A stretch of DNA of 64,000 nucleotides from Nitrospira sp. (GCA_030653545.1 JAURZE010000013.1:124001-188000), one strand, 5' to 3'; positions 8,614 through 17,805 are shown, counted from the stretch's first letter. Numbers and translations are program-made. The notes: a model not told the origin generated them from the letters alone.

Positions 8614-9971
8614 GAGACTTTCATCTCCTTAAAAATCTTCCAGGTCTTCAGCAACTCCACCGCTTTCTGCAATTGCGCATCCTGCTCAAGGGCCGGATCA
8701 CCGGCCGAATCAACTGCAGGTGTTTGAGGTGCCGCGCCACCCTTGGTTGCCGTGTCCTCCGGTGCCTTCCCGTTGGAATGCGGCGCCGCCTCCTTCTCTT
8801 TCCCCGGAGCCGGCTTCACAGCCTTGGCGTCAGGTGACGGATCGACGGGCTTCCCGTCCTTTGCCGGGGCTGGAGTCGGAAGCTTCACAACAATATCCGG
8901 AGTAATGCCTGTGGACTGGATCGATCGCCCCTTGGGCGTATAGTACTTCGCCGTGGTGAGTCGAAGTCCTGAGCCGTCGCCGAGCGGAAGGATGGTCTGG
9001 ACCGATCCCTTCCCGAACGAGGTGGTGCCGACAATCACCGCACGCCCCCAGTCTTGCAGCGCTCCGGCAACGATCTCCGACGCGCTCGCCGACCCTTCAT
9101 TCACGAGAATGATCATCGGAAGTTCATCCATTTGATCTTTCGACTTCGCCAACCATTCATCCTTCTTACCTTCGCGATTCTTGGTGAACACGACGAGCTT
9201 CCCGTTGGGGAGAAACTGTTCGGACACATCGACCGCCGCCGTCAGCAATCCGCCGGGATTGTTCCGGAGATCCAGAATGGCCCCCTGGACTTTCTGTTCG
9301 CGGAATTGCTTGATGGCTTTCGCGAGATCCCGTCCCGTCGCTTCCTGAAACTGTGTCAGCCGAACATAGCCCAGGTTGTCGATGACCTTCGACTTCACGC
9401 TTTCGATCTTGATGGTATCCCGCATCAGCGTAAACTGCAGCGGATCCGGCGTCCCCTCGCGCTGAATGGTCAGGTTGACCTTGGTCCCCTTCGGGCCGCG
9501 CATCTTCTGGACCGCATCCATCAACGTAAGATCCTTCGTCGTCTCATCGTTGACCTTCACGATGAAGTCTCCGGCCTTAATCCCTGCCCGCTGGGCCGGA
9601 GTCCCTTCGATCGGTGCGATCACAGCCAACCGATTCTCTTTCACTCCTATCTGAATGCCAACGCCGCCGAACTCGCCCTTGGTTTCCACCTGCATCTCTT
9701 TGTACATCTCGGGCGTCATATAGGCGGAGTGGGGGTCAAGCGTCGACAGCATGCCGCGGATGGCCCCTTGCACCAATTCCTTCGTTTTCGTTTCATCGAC
9801 GTAATGCCGCTGCACCTGATTGAGCACCTCCGAAAATGTCTTGAGCTCCTCGTACGTTTCCGTCGCATGGCCGGTTCGCTCCCAGCCCTTGCCGATCAGA
9901 ACCCCGCACACGATGGCCACAACCATCATTGGCCCGATGACCCAAGACTTCGCTCGCGGCTGCTGTTCCAT
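8610..9971 (-). CDS. S41 family C-terminal processing protease (CtpA-like)
   Basis: Periplasmic serine protease of the CtpA/Tsp family. It has 453 residues from the ATG at 9971, one N-terminal membrane-anchor/signal segment (about 10-28) and a PDZ domain (about 100-175). The catalytic Ser296 is in GSASASE and Lys321 in SFGKGSVQ, with the family spacing of 25. The C-terminal tail is Pro/Ala/Lys-rich and low complexity (about 365-440). An upstream start at 10016 would add 15 residues. It is the last gene of ftsE-ftsX-envC-ctpA; Ctp proteases clip cell-wall hydrolases and their regulators in other bacteria, which fits these neighbours. Confidence 0.92.
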   Translation of the reverse strand: MEQQPRAKSWVIGPMMVVAIVCGVLIGKGWERTGHATETYEELKTFSEVLNQVQRHYVDETKTKELVQGAIRGMLSTLDPHSAYMTPEMYKEMQVETKGEFGGVGIQIGVKENRLAVIAPIEGTPAQRAGIKAGDFIVKVNDETTKDLTLMDAVQKMRGPKGTKVNLTIQREGTPDPLQFTLMRDTIKIESVKSKVIDNLGYVRLTQFQEATGRDLAKAIKQFREQKVQGAILDLRNNPGGLLTAAVDVSEQFLPNGKLVVFTKNREGKKDEWLAKSKDQMDELPMIILVNEGSASASEIVAGALQDWGRAVIVGTTSFGKGSVQTILPLGDGSGLRLTTAKYYTPKGRSIQSTGITPDIVVKLPTPAPAKDGKPVDPSPDAKAVKPAPGKEKEAAPHSNGKAPEDTATKGGAAPQTPAVDSAGDPALEQDAQLQKAVELLKTWKIFKEMKVS

Positions 9972-10042
9972 AAAGCGTCTATCCTTTCCGTCCAAATGCC
10001 CGAACCCTGTCACCAATCAAGTCTGTTTCCAGACCATATTTT

Positions 10043-11230
10043 CTATCGCTTGGCCAACCACAGCATCGGGTCCACGGCATCGGACCCTTCACGTAATTCA
10101 AAGTATAATGTATTTTCGCCGATCATGCCCGTATCTCCGGTTTCTCCGATCGCCTGCCCTTCCGTGACACGTTCCCCGACTTTTGCCAAAATCCTCGAGG
10201 CGTGGGCATAGAGCGAGAAAAATCCGTTCGTATGATCCATGATTATAACCAGTCCATACCCTTTCAACCAGTCGGCATAGACCACGGTGCCCGGCATGAC
10301 GGAATGGATAAAACTGCCCTCCACCGTTCTGATTTCGATACCCTTCCGTTGCACATAGGTATTGAACGTCGGATGTTTTTGCCGGCCGAAGAACGACACG
10401 ACCTGCCCATCTGCCGGCCAGGGCAACGCGCCCTTGGCTCCGCGCGGAACCGCCGGCGCGGTCGGCGGCCGCATTGCCATGGCCTTCCGGCGCGTCTCCA
10501 ATTCATGCAGGAGGCTATCAACCCGAGAGGCAGACCGTTCAAGCTCTTCGGCCGCCCGGCTGAACGAATCTTTCTCCTGCGTGATCTTGGTGAAATAGAC
10601 CTTCTTCTCCTTCTGCAGCGAGCGGATGTCGGAAAGCTTTTTCTCTGTCGCCTCCTTGTACGCCAACATTCCAGCGCGAGCTTCCGCCCGTTGCCGCTCC
10701 GCCTGCTCCATCCGTCCGACATCGGCTCGAAACGTCCCCATCAACTCAAAATCTTTTTGAGACACCGCCGAGAGATATTGCAATCGCCGTTGAAAATCAC
10801 CATAGGAGTCCGCCGATAACAATGTCTTCACATAGCCGGCCCGCCCCTCCATATATTGCACTCGGAGCCGAGCCAGAATGGCCTCGCGACGCTCCTGGAT
10901 GCTGCCACGTATCGCCCCGAGCTGTTCGGTGATCGAGTCGATCTCACGATCCTTTTTCCGAAGCTTCTTGTTGATCTCCTGATGTTCCTGGCGGGTCCGC
11001 ACCAATCGCTCATCAAGCGTTTGAATCCCCTGGAGCACGGACTCCCGTTTTTTCTCCGCTTCGTCCGCCCGTTTTCGTTTCTCCTCGATTTTATCTTTCA
11101 GCTGTTCCAGCGTCTTCCGTTCACGCTCAATTTTTTCAGAAATCGGATCGCCCGCCGCCCTGGCAGAACTCGTCGCACCGACACACAGGACCAGACAACC
11201 GGCCAATGTAAGTATGTGTGCGCCCCTCAT
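10043..11230 (-). CDS. EnvC-like murein hydrolase activator (M23 domain)
   Basis: A 395-residue secreted protein with signal peptide MRGAHILTLAGCLVLCVG...ARA. A long coiled coil follows (about 30-255, KIERERKTLEQLKD onward) and then a C-terminal LytM/M23 domain (about 280-390). The zinc ligands of active M23 enzymes are partly replaced: the region reads GTVVYADWLKGYGLVIIMDHTNGFFSLYAH, so it may be an EnvC-type activator, not an enzyme. The ATG at 11230 overlaps the ftsX stop by 4 bp (ATGA). A longer in-frame reading to 11485 lies inside ftsX and is rejected. Its partner would be FtsEX, which drives EnvC conformational change at the septum. Confidence 0.88.
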   Translation of the reverse strand: MRGAHILTLAGCLVLCVGATSSARAAGDPISEKIERERKTLEQLKDKIEEKRKRADEAEKKRESVLQGIQTLDERLVRTRQEHQEINKKLRKKDREIDSITEQLGAIRGSIQERREAILARLRVQYMEGRAGYVKTLLSADSYGDFQRRLQYLSAVSQKDFELMGTFRADVGRMEQAERQRAEARAGMLAYKEATEKKLSDIRSLQKEKKVYFTKITQEKDSFSRAAEELERSASRVDSLLHELETRRKAMAMRPPTAPAVPRGAKGALPWPADGQVVSFFGRQKHPTFNTYVQRKGIEIRTVEGSFIHSVMPGTVVYADWLKGYGLVIIMDHTNGFFSLYAHASRILAKVGERVTEGQAIGETGDTGMIGENTLYFELREGSDAVDPMLWLAKR

Positions 11231-12126
11231 GCCCGCCCGTCTCCAAACCGCCGGAGCGACACGAAACTGCCGGCAAACCCAAGACCGATCCCGACCAAAA
11301 CCAGCGCCAGACAGACGGAGAGAGGGAAAAAGGTAATCATGTTTTCGATGCCGCTCAATCGGCCGGTTGAACTGATCTGTTGACGAAACAGCTCGAATCC
11401 ACCTTTTAGAATCAGTAGTGACAACGCACTTCCGCAGGCGCCCAGCACCGCGCCTTCGAGCAGATACGGAATGCGGATGAACCACCGGGTGGCGCCGATC
11501 AGCCGTAAGATCTCCACTTCCTCCCGCCGTGAAAACAGTGTCAGCCTGATGGTATTGCCGATAATCGTCACTGCGGCGGTCGAGAGAATTACCCCGACAC
11601 CGATGGCGATCAGCTCGATATACCGAATGAGCCCTGCCAACGCATCAATCCATTCTTGATTGTAATCGACCTTCGCCACCCCCCCTATCGTGCGGACCCG
11701 CTCCGTCCACCGCTTCACCGCATCGGGGGATCGAAATTGCGAAGCCAGCGTCACCACGAACGAAGCCGGGAGCGGGTTTTGTCCCAATCCTTCCAGCAGA
11801 TGGGAATCGGCTGGAAACTGGGCGCGAAACTCACCCAAGGCCTGTTCCTTTGAAATAAATACCGCGGCCGCCACCATCCGATCCGCCTTCAATCGACCTT
11901 CCAGCTCAATTACGGCTTCCCGGGTAAGCTGGTCATCCAGATAGACCATGATTTTGATGTCTTCTTGGAGCCAGCCTGCGGCGCTCCGCAGATTCACGTA
12001 AAGCAGCAGAAAGATCCCGACACAGGACAGCGTAAAGGCCGTCGTCAAAATCGCCACGACGGTCGTTGTGCGGTTCGCTCGCATATTGGCCCAGGCTTCA
12101 CGGAGCAGATAGAACAATCGTCTCAT
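11227..12126 (-). CDS. ftsX: cell division permease-like protein FtsX
   Basis: A 299-residue inner membrane protein with one N-terminal transmembrane segment (about 22-48), a periplasmic domain (about 50-160) and three C-terminal segments. The conserved SRREEVEILRLIGATRWFIRIPYLLEG loop is present. FtsX forms a type VII ABC mechanotransmission complex with FtsE to control EnvC. The gene overlaps ftsE by 4 bp and envC by 4 bp, so the three are translationally coupled. Confidence 0.95.
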   Translation of the reverse strand: MRRLFYLLREAWANMRANRTTTVVAILTTAFTLSCVGIFLLLYVNLRSAAGWLQEDIKIMVYLDDQLTREAVIELEGRLKADRMVAAAVFISKEQALGEFRAQFPADSHLLEGLGQNPLPASFVVTLASQFRSPDAVKRWTERVRTIGGVAKVDYNQEWIDALAGLIRYIELIAIGVGVILSTAAVTIIGNTIRLTLFSRREEVEILRLIGATRWFIRIPYLLEGAVLGACGSALSLLILKGGFELFRQQISSTGRLSGIENMITFFPLSVCLALVLVGIGLGFAGSFVSLRRFGDGRA

Positions 12127-12803
12127 ACGCCCACCTGTACGGCATGAGCGGGAGCCGGAACCATGACGCCTTCCTGAAGGACAATCACACGACGGTTGAT
12201 CTGCGCCATAACTTGAGGGTCATGGGTCGCAACAATGACGGTCGTGCCTCGCGCATTGATGAGCTTAAACAGCTCAATAATTTCTGCCGTCCGCTCGGGA
12301 TCCAGATTGCCCGTCGGCTCATCGGCAAGCAGCACGATCGGCCCATTCACAATCGCCCGGGCAATGCAGACGCGCTGTTGCTCACCGGCGGACAGGCTGG
12401 TTGGAAACTGATCCTTCTTGTGGTCGACTCCGACCGCCCGCAATGCCTCCGTCACCTTTCGACGAATATCGACCGACGACGCCCCCTGCACAATCAACGG
12501 CAAGGCGACATTTTCAAAGACCGACTTCTTCGACAACAGACGAAAATCCTGAAACACCGTCCCAACCTTTCGGCGAAGGAAGGGAATCTCCGATTTTTTC
12601 AACTTCGTGACATTCTTTCCCTGAACAAAGATTTGCCCTTCGTCAGGATTCTCGGCCGCAATCAACATGCGCAACAAGGTCGACTTCCCGGCCCCGCTCG
12701 GCCCCATCAATAAGACAAACTCCCCTTTCTCGATATCGAGCGTGAGATCGGAGAGCGCCGGGCGGCGATCATATGTTTTCGAGACGTGAATCAGTTGAAT
12801 CAT
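12123..12803 (-). CDS. ftsE: cell division ATP-binding protein FtsE
   Basis: ABC ATPase of the FtsEX complex, 226 residues from the ATG at 12803 (MIQLIHVSKTY). Walker A is GPSGAGKST, the Q-loop is FQDFRLL, the signature is LSAGEQQR (Ala in place of the first Gly of LSGGQ), and Walker B is IVLLADEPTGNLD. Alternative ATGs at 12812 and 12815 would add 3-4 residues; no start has a strong Shine-Dalgarno. It is first in the ftsE-ftsX-envC-ctpA operon. Confidence 0.95.
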   Translation of the reverse strand: MIQLIHVSKTYDRRPALSDLTLDIEKGEFVLLMGPSGAGKSTLLRMLIAAENPDEGQIFVQGKNVTKLKKSEIPFLRRKVGTVFQDFRLLSKKSVFENVALPLIVQGASSVDIRRKVTEALRAVGVDHKKDQFPTSLSAGEQQRVCIARAIVNGPIVLLADEPTGNLDPERTAEIIELFKLINARGTTVIVATHDPQVMAQINRRVIVLQEGVMVPAPAHAVQVGV

Positions 12804-12834
12804 CGCATCCATCATACTTATCTACAGAATACTG

Positions 12835-13233
12835 CTACCAGCCCGCTTGATCCGATACCTCAAACGCATGCTCGATATGCTCGATCTGAAAGGAGGACTC
12901 CGCATCCCCCTGCACTAAGATGACATCGAATCGACAAACTCGATCGCTCAAATGGCGCTGGGCCAGATACTGTCCTGCCAACCGGATCAACTTGGCTTGT
13001 TTCCGCCGATCTACCGCCAGGAGCGCACCGCCAAACGCTCCGGTGGTTCGTGCTTTGACTTCAACAAACACCAACACACCGTGATCATCGGCGACCAGAT
13101 CAAGCTCGCCGATTGTGGTCCGAAGATTCCGTTCCAGAATCGCATAGCCCTTCCGGCGTAAAAACTGCTCGGCGCTTGCTTCACTGTCCTGACCGAATTG
13201 GTGGCGAGGATCACGCATCGTCTCCGCCCTCAT
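12835..13233 (-). CDS. YraN family (UPF0102) endonuclease-like protein
   Basis: 132 residues of the UPF0102/YraN family, which has a PD-(D/E)XK fold. FGQDSEASAEQFLRRKGY is followed by the nuclease motif NLRTTIGELDLVADD...LVFVEVKAR, with the catalytic Glu-Asp and E-V-K. The cellular role is uncertain; the family is commonly found beside rnhB, as here. ATG 13233 overlaps the rnhB stop by 4 bp. Confidence 0.9.
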   Translation of the reverse strand: MRAETMRDPRHQFGQDSEASAEQFLRRKGYAILERNLRTTIGELDLVADDHGVLVFVEVKARTTGAFGGALLAVDRRKQAKLIRLAGQYLAQRHLSDRVCRFDVILVQGDAESSFQIEHIEHAFEVSDQAGW

Positions 13234-13865
13234 GGTTGCAATGCCCCACAGGCAGGCGCATTCAACACCGCCGACACAGGCGCAAAGGTTCGTCGATGGA
13301 TCGGGGATGGGCCGTACTCAGCCAGACGAGCCAAATGTTCCTCTGTGCCGTACCCTTTATGAGACAGGAAATTATACTGCGGGTAGGCCTCATGGAACTG
13401 AATCATCAACCGATCCCGCGTGACTTTGGCCACAATCGACGCAGCCGCGATGGACAACGACAGGGCGTCGCCCTTGATGATCGGACGAATGGGCATCGCC
13501 ATCCCTGCAAGGGACACGGCATCGATCAACACGTAATCAGGAGCGGGCGAGATTTCGGCAAGCGCCCGACGCATCGCCAGCTTAGTCGCTTCGAGGATAT
13601 TGATCCGGTCGATCTCTTCCGCCGTCGATGACCCGACGCCGACCGAGACGGCCCGATCCATAATCTCGGCATACAGCCGATCGCGCTCTGATACGGATAG
13701 TTGCTTGGAGTCGTCCGCCCCGATCAGGCGACAACGAACGGGAAGAATCACGGCCGCGGCGACGACCGGGCCAGCCAGGGGACCTCGACCGGCTTCGTCG
13801 ACGCCGGCGATGCGGCGATACCCGCACCGCCGGGCCTCTTGCTCAAATTCCTCGGTAGGTCCCAA
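13230..13865 (-). CDS. rnhB: ribonuclease HII
   Basis: Cleaves the RNA strand of RNA-DNA hybrids and single embedded ribonucleotides. It has 211 residues. The motif GVDEAGRGPLAGPVVAAA carries the Asp-Glu metal ligands, GADDSKQLS follows, and LIDAVSLAG carries the third Asp. KVTRDRLMIQFHEAYPQYNFLSHKGYGTEEH is the type-2 C-terminal signature. It lies 75 bp downstream of rplS and is coupled to the yraN-like gene. Confidence 0.96.
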   Translation of the reverse strand: MGPTEEFEQEARRCGYRRIAGVDEAGRGPLAGPVVAAAVILPVRCRLIGADDSKQLSVSERDRLYAEIMDRAVSVGVGSSTAEEIDRINILEATKLAMRRALAEISPAPDYVLIDAVSLAGMAMPIRPIIKGDALSLSIAAASIVAKVTRDRLMIQFHEAYPQYNFLSHKGYGTEEHLARLAEYGPSPIHRRTFAPVSAVLNAPACGALQP

Positions 13866-13940
13866 CCGGCATGTCCTCCGACTTGCGAGACCGACTCAGA
13901 GGTACGGGTGCGGCTGAATGACGGCCACCCGATCAGGCCC

Positions 13941-14336
13941 TTAGGCCTTGGCTGCCGCCGCTTTTGCCGCTGCCGCCGCTTTCCCCTCACCCACAAACTC
14001 GCGTTCTTCAACCTTGGCGAACTTGCCCTTCTTGGACCGAAGATAGTAGAGCTTGGCGCGACGCACACGGCCCTGACGCACCACATCCACCTTGGTCACG
14101 ATCGGCGAGTGCACCGGGAAAATTCGCTCGACCCCGACGCCGTAGGAGACCTTGCGGACGGTAAATGTTTCCGTATTCAAGGCTCCTTTACGAGCGATCA
14201 CCGCTCCCTCGTAGACCTGAATGCGTTCCTTTTCACCCTCCACGACTTTCACATGGACCCGCACGGTATCGCCCACTTCAAACTTAGGCGGCGTGGCTTT
14301 GGTGAATGACTGCTGAAGACGTTCTAACCGATTCAT
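13941..14336 (-). CDS. rplS: 50S ribosomal protein L19
   Basis: A 131-residue ribosomal protein at the 30S-50S interface. [34 protein letters not shown] and [22 protein letters not shown] are diagnostic. The C-terminus ends in a low-complexity Ala/Lys tail (about residues 115-131), longer than the E. coli protein (115 residues). It is the last gene of the rpsP-rimM-trmD-rplS block. Confidence 0.98.
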   Translation of the reverse strand: MNRLERLQQSFTKATPPKFEVGDTVRVHVKVVEGEKERIQVYEGAVIARKGALNTETFTVRKVSYGVGVERIFPVHSPIVTKVDVVRQGRVRRAKLYYLRSKKGKFAKVEEREFVGEGKAAAAAKAAAAKA

Positions 14337-14357
14337 GATGCTCTCCCTTTCCTTCCA

Positions 14358-15125
14358 TCAAACGGGCGTCGAGACAACGCCCTCGCTAATAATCTCACTC
14401 AATAACCGTTGATCTTCACGACTCAAACTGCGATCCCGGATGAGGTCCGGACGCCGCGCATAGGTGCTGCGCAAGGCCTGCTTCCTGCGCCAGAGACGAA
14501 TGGCTTCATGATGCCCAGAGAGCAGCACCTCGGGAACCCCCATGCCTCGCACGTCGGCAGGCCTGGTGTAGTGCGGGTATTCCAGGAGTGAATCCGAAAA
14601 AGACTCTTCGACCACGGACTCCGGGTCACCCAGCACGCCCGGCACCAATCGAGTGGCGGCGTCAATCAAAACCAAAGCCGGCAATTCGCCTCCGGTCAAA
14701 ATATAGTCGCCGACCGAAACCTCTTCCGGCTGGAGCGCCTCGCGAACCCGCTCATCAACTCCTTCATAGTGCCCGCAGAGAATGACGATCCGGCAAGGCT
14801 CGGCGGCCAGGTCTTTCGCATAGTCCTGCGTGAAGATTCGCCCCTGGGGCGAAGGAAACATCAACCGAATCTCTTCACCGGTGGATTGGGCGCTGGCACG
14901 CAACGCATCCACCGCGCGCAGGATCGGCTCCGCCTTCATAACCATCCCCGCACCGCCGCCATAGGGAACATCGTCTGCAACCTTGTGGCGATCCAGCGTG
15001 TAGTCACGAAGATTATGCGCCTGGATGGCCAGCAATCCCTTCTCTTGCGCGCGTTTGAGCATGCTATGCCCCACCGCCTGCAGAATCATTTCGGGGAACA
15101 ATGTCAGAACGTCGATGCGCAACAC
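14358..15125 (-). CDS. trmD: tRNA (guanine-N1)-methyltransferase TrmD
   Basis: SPOUT methyltransferase making m1G37 in tRNA. It has 255 residues. MLRIDVLTLFPEM starts the protein. The knot region has LCGHYEGVDERV and SVGDYILTGGELPALVLIDA, followed by the family motif ADVRGMGVPEVLLSGHHEAIRLWRR. It begins 1 bp after the rimM stop and lies between rimM and rplS as in most bacteria. Confidence 0.98.
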   Translation of the reverse strand: MLRIDVLTLFPEMILQAVGHSMLKRAQEKGLLAIQAHNLRDYTLDRHKVADDVPYGGGAGMVMKAEPILRAVDALRASAQSTGEEIRLMFPSPQGRIFTQDYAKDLAAEPCRIVILCGHYEGVDERVREALQPEEVSVGDYILTGGELPALVLIDAATRLVPGVLGDPESVVEESFSDSLLEYPHYTRPADVRGMGVPEVLLSGHHEAIRLWRRKQALRSTYARRPDLIRDRSLSREDQRLLSEIISEGVVSTPV

Positions 15126-15126
15126 G

Positions 15127-15648
15127 TCACGCTCCCAACCCTTCGATCATGTGTACGGTCATCACCCGCTGCTGTAAATCAACGGCCACAACCAAATCTC
15201 GCGCTGCGGGGATGAGCGTTTCCTTGCTCCCGTCCTGCACCACAAACACATGATTGCCGGTTAATTCCCAGATGTCGGTCAACGTCCCAATACCGTTCCC
15301 CTGTTCATCCTGCACGCGCAAACCGATGAGATCGCATTCATAATACTGTCCCTGCGGCAACGGGGGCGCACTCCCTTTCGGGATTTGAATCAACCCGCCA
15401 CGCCATTGCCCGGCCTCCTCGGGAGATGTCAATCCTTCAAATGCAAGGATATACCCCTGCCCCGCAGGACGAACCTGCGTCACCCGCGTGTCCCAAGTCT
15501 TGCCACTAGTCGCCAGGAGACTCACCGCTCCCAATGACTCCAATCGACCGGGCACGTCGCTGAGCGAACGAACTTTCACCTCGCCTCTGACGCCGAACGA
15601 TCGTTCGATCCGTCCTACTGTTACCAGCTCGACCGGTTCGGCCACCAT
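15127..15648 (-). CDS. rimM: ribosome maturation factor RimM
   Basis: 30S maturation factor, 173 residues. The N-terminal RimM domain is VTVGRIERSFGVRGEVKVRSLSDVPGR. The C-terminal PRC-barrel part has YYECDLIGLRVQDEQGNGIGTLTDIWELTGN and LIPAARDLVVAVD. It starts 5 bp after the rpsP stop, placing it in the conserved rpsP-rimM-trmD-rplS operon. Confidence 0.96.
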   Translation of the reverse strand: MVAEPVELVTVGRIERSFGVRGEVKVRSLSDVPGRLESLGAVSLLATSGKTWDTRVTQVRPAGQGYILAFEGLTSPEEAGQWRGGLIQIPKGSAPPLPQGQYYECDLIGLRVQDEQGNGIGTLTDIWELTGNHVFVVQDGSKETLIPAARDLVVAVDLQQRVMTVHMIEGLGA

Positions 15649-15653
15649 GGTCG

Positions 15654-15935
15654 CTAGGCCTTCTTCTTCGCCGCTTTCTCTGCTTCAAACTGCTTCCAGA
15701 GACCGGACCGGCGCAACAAGGTCCGCACGGTCACCGAAGGCTGGGCTCCATGATGCAACCAGGTCAACACCCGGTCCTGCTTCACATCCGGAAGACCCTG
15801 TTCCTTGAGCGGATCGAAAATGCCGAGAATTTCCAGGAACCGCCCGTCGCGGGCCTTCCGGGAATCCGCCGCTACCAAACGATACATCGGCCGCTTATGT
15901 CTGCCTGTCCGAGCCAATCTGAGATGAACTGCCAC
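15654..15935 (-). CDS. rpsP: 30S ribosomal protein S16
   Basis: A 93-residue ribosomal protein. MAVHLRLARTGRHKRPMYRLVAADSRKARDGRFLEILGIFDPL is the conserved S16 core, and the tail is Lys/Ala rich. A GGAGG lies just upstream of the ATG. It lies 50 bp behind ffh and opens the ribosomal/tRNA-modification block. Confidence 0.98.
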   Translation of the reverse strand: MAVHLRLARTGRHKRPMYRLVAADSRKARDGRFLEILGIFDPLKEQGLPDVKQDRVLTWLHHGAQPSVTVRTLLRRSGLWKQFEAEKAAKKKA

Positions 15936-15985
15936 GACTGCCCTCCTTTGAAAAACCGTCCAACACGGTGAATGAATAAATCTCG

Positions 15986-17332
15986 CTACATGGAGCGCAT
16001 GAGTTGGGCCAATTGGCGCCGCCCCCCTGTCCCCGTCATGGCCTTTGCCAATTTCTTCGCCGACAAGAATTGCTTGATCAGGCGATTCACGTCCTGCACA
16101 CTCGCGCCGCTACCGCGAGCAATCCGCTTCTTCCGGCTGCCGTTGATGATGGTATGGTCACGCCGCTCACGGGTCGTCATCGAGTCGATCATCGCCGTGA
16201 CCCGCTTCATCTCGCGCTCCGGCTTATCCCCCTCGATCACACTCTTCAACTTCTGTCCGCCCGGCAACATGCCGAGAATCTGCTCCAGCGAGCCCAGCTT
16301 GTTCATCTGAGCCATCTGCTTGCGAAAATCCTCAAGCGTAAAGCTATTACTGGTCAGGCGCTGCTGCGCCTCTTCGGCCTGTTCTTGCGTAAACGTGGCT
16401 TGCGCCTTTTCGATCAGCGAAAGGACGTCGCCCATCCCGAGGATTCGGGAAGCCATCCGATCGGGATGAAAGACTTCCAGGGCATCCAGTTTTTCGCCCA
16501 CACCGAGAAACTTAATCGGCTTACCGGTGACTGCACGGATGGATAAGACCGCTCCACCACGAGCATCACCTTCGACCTTCGTGAGGATCACCCCGGTGAG
16601 ACCCACCTTCTGATCGAACTGGGTGGCCATCGTAACGGCATCCTGCCCCGTCATCGCATCGGCCACCAGCAGGATTTCATGCGGCGTCACCGCCGTCTTC
16701 ACGGCAACCAGCTCTCCCATCAACCCGTCATCAATGTGCAGGCGACCGCCGGTATCAAGGACGACCAGGTCAAATCCCTGCTCGCGTCCACGCTCGACCC
16801 CGGCCTGGCAGATCCGCACGACGTCCGACTGAGTGGCCTGCGCATGGTCGACGCGATGAACATCAATTCCAAGATCACGGCCAAGACTGCTGAGCTGATC
16901 GCCCGCCGCGGGTCGACGCGGGTCCGCAGCGACTAAGAGCACCCGCTTCCCCTGGCCCTTGAAAAGCCGGGCCAGCTTCCCGCAGGTCGTCGTTTTTCCA
17001 GCGCCTTGCAACCCGACCATCATCACCACGGTGGGCGGTTGAGAATGGAGGGCCAAACCCGCCTTCTCACGGCCCATCATGTCACAAAGCTCATCCCACA
17101 CCACCTTAACGACCTGATGACCAGGCGTCAGGCTTTGCAGCACTTCCTGCCCGACCGCTTTGACGCGAACCCGTTCGATGAAATCCTTGACGATCTTGAA
17201 GTTCACATCGGCTTCGAGCAACGCCAGCCGGACTTCCTTCAAGGCTTCGCCGATATTCTGCTCCGTAAGCACGCCTTGCCCACGAAGCTTCTTCAGGATT
17301 TTCTCGAACTTATCGCTCAGCGCATCCAGCAT
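15986..17332 (-). CDS. ffh: signal recognition particle protein Ffh
   Basis: SRP54-type GTPase that targets nascent membrane proteins to FtsY/SecYEG. It has 448 residues. The N domain is residues 1-90, G1 is GLQGAGKTT (107-115), and the G domain has DTGGRL. G4 reads TKVEGDARGG in place of the usual TKLDGDARGG. The Met-rich M domain (about 300-448) has GMLPGGQ and IINGSRKKRIARGSG for 4.5S RNA binding. It heads the ffh-rpsP-rimM-trmD-rplS-rnhB stretch. Confidence 0.97.
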   Translation of the reverse strand: MLDALSDKFEKILKKLRGQGVLTEQNIGEALKEVRLALLEADVNFKIVKDFIERVRVKAVGQEVLQSLTPGHQVVKVVWDELCDMMGREKAGLALHSQPPTVVMMVGLQGAGKTTTCGKLARLFKGQGKRVLLVAADPRRPAAGDQLSSLGRDLGIDVHRVDHAQATQSDVVRICQAGVERGREQGFDLVVLDTGGRLHIDDGLMGELVAVKTAVTPHEILLVADAMTGQDAVTMATQFDQKVGLTGVILTKVEGDARGGAVLSIRAVTGKPIKFLGVGEKLDALEVFHPDRMASRILGMGDVLSLIEKAQATFTQEQAEEAQQRLTSNSFTLEDFRKQMAQMNKLGSLEQILGMLPGGQKLKSVIEGDKPEREMKRVTAMIDSMTTRERRDHTIINGSRKKRIARGSGASVQDVNRLIKQFLSAKKLAKAMTGTGGRRQLAQLMRSM

Positions 17333-17466
17333 GGGGCCCCAAAGAAAAAGGCAACCGAAGTCTCAATCAAGTTCTCCGATTGCCTCGTAAAACCTAAAGA
17401 AAGAGCATCGGGGAGTGTATAGAAACCGGTCCGGCGAAGTCAAGATATCCGAAGCCATCGGATTTG

Positions 17467-17495
17467 TTGACAGACCCGACACCATCCGATATGGT
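17467..17495 (+). promoter_or_regulatory. sigma70-type promoter for the DUF4321 gene
   Basis: A perfect -35 TTGACA (17467-17472), 17-bp spacer, and -10 TATGGT (17490-17495). It lies between the divergent ffh gene and the DUF4321 reading frame, and it overlaps the two upstream ATG candidates of that frame. It therefore argues for a downstream translation start. Confidence 0.5.
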
Positions 17496-17544
17496 GCCCT
17501 CAGTCGACTTCGATTGGATCTACATCAGGGAGCGTACACAGCGC

Positions 17545-17805
17545 GTGAGAAAGTCACCCTGGGTTCTTCTCATTTTCGTACTCATAGGCGGGCTACTCGG
17601 CGGAATTCTTGGAGAAATTCTGCATGTGATGGCCCCGCAGGGTAACATTCAGAGCATCTTCTCCACGCATTTCACCCCCGGAATCAGTCCTCCCCTCACG
17701 ATCGACCTGGTGCTCATCAAGTTCACGATCGGATTCAGTATCAAGGTGAACTTACTGAGCATCCTTGGCATGTTTATCGGAGTCTACCTGTACAAGCACG
17801 TTTAA
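17545..17805 (+). CDS. DUF4321 small membrane protein
   Basis: A small membrane protein with an N-terminal transmembrane helix ([21 protein letters not shown]) and a C-terminal one ([20 protein letters not shown]). The central [18 protein letters not shown] is the DUF4321 signature. From GTG 17545 it has 86 residues, matching the family size. An in-frame ATG at 17464 or 17491 would add 27 or 18 residues but lies in the apparent promoter. A GGGAG lies 12 nt before the GTG, somewhat far. Function is unknown. Its stop overlaps the uvrB stop by 4 bp (convergent). Confidence 0.75.
   Translation: MRKSPWVLLIFVLIGGLLGGILGEILHVMAPQGNIQSIFSTHFTPGISPPLTIDLVLIKFTIGFSIKVNLLSILGMFIGVYLYKHV

Noticed and set aside
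9054-10211. Plus-strand open frame of 385 codons opposite ctpA
   Set aside because: No domain, no ribosome-binding site; the other strand encodes an intact S41 protease with catalytic Ser and Lys.
11231-11485. N-terminal extension of the EnvC-like gene
   Set aside because: Lies entirely inside ftsX; the ATG at 11230 gives a signal peptide and an ATGA overlap.
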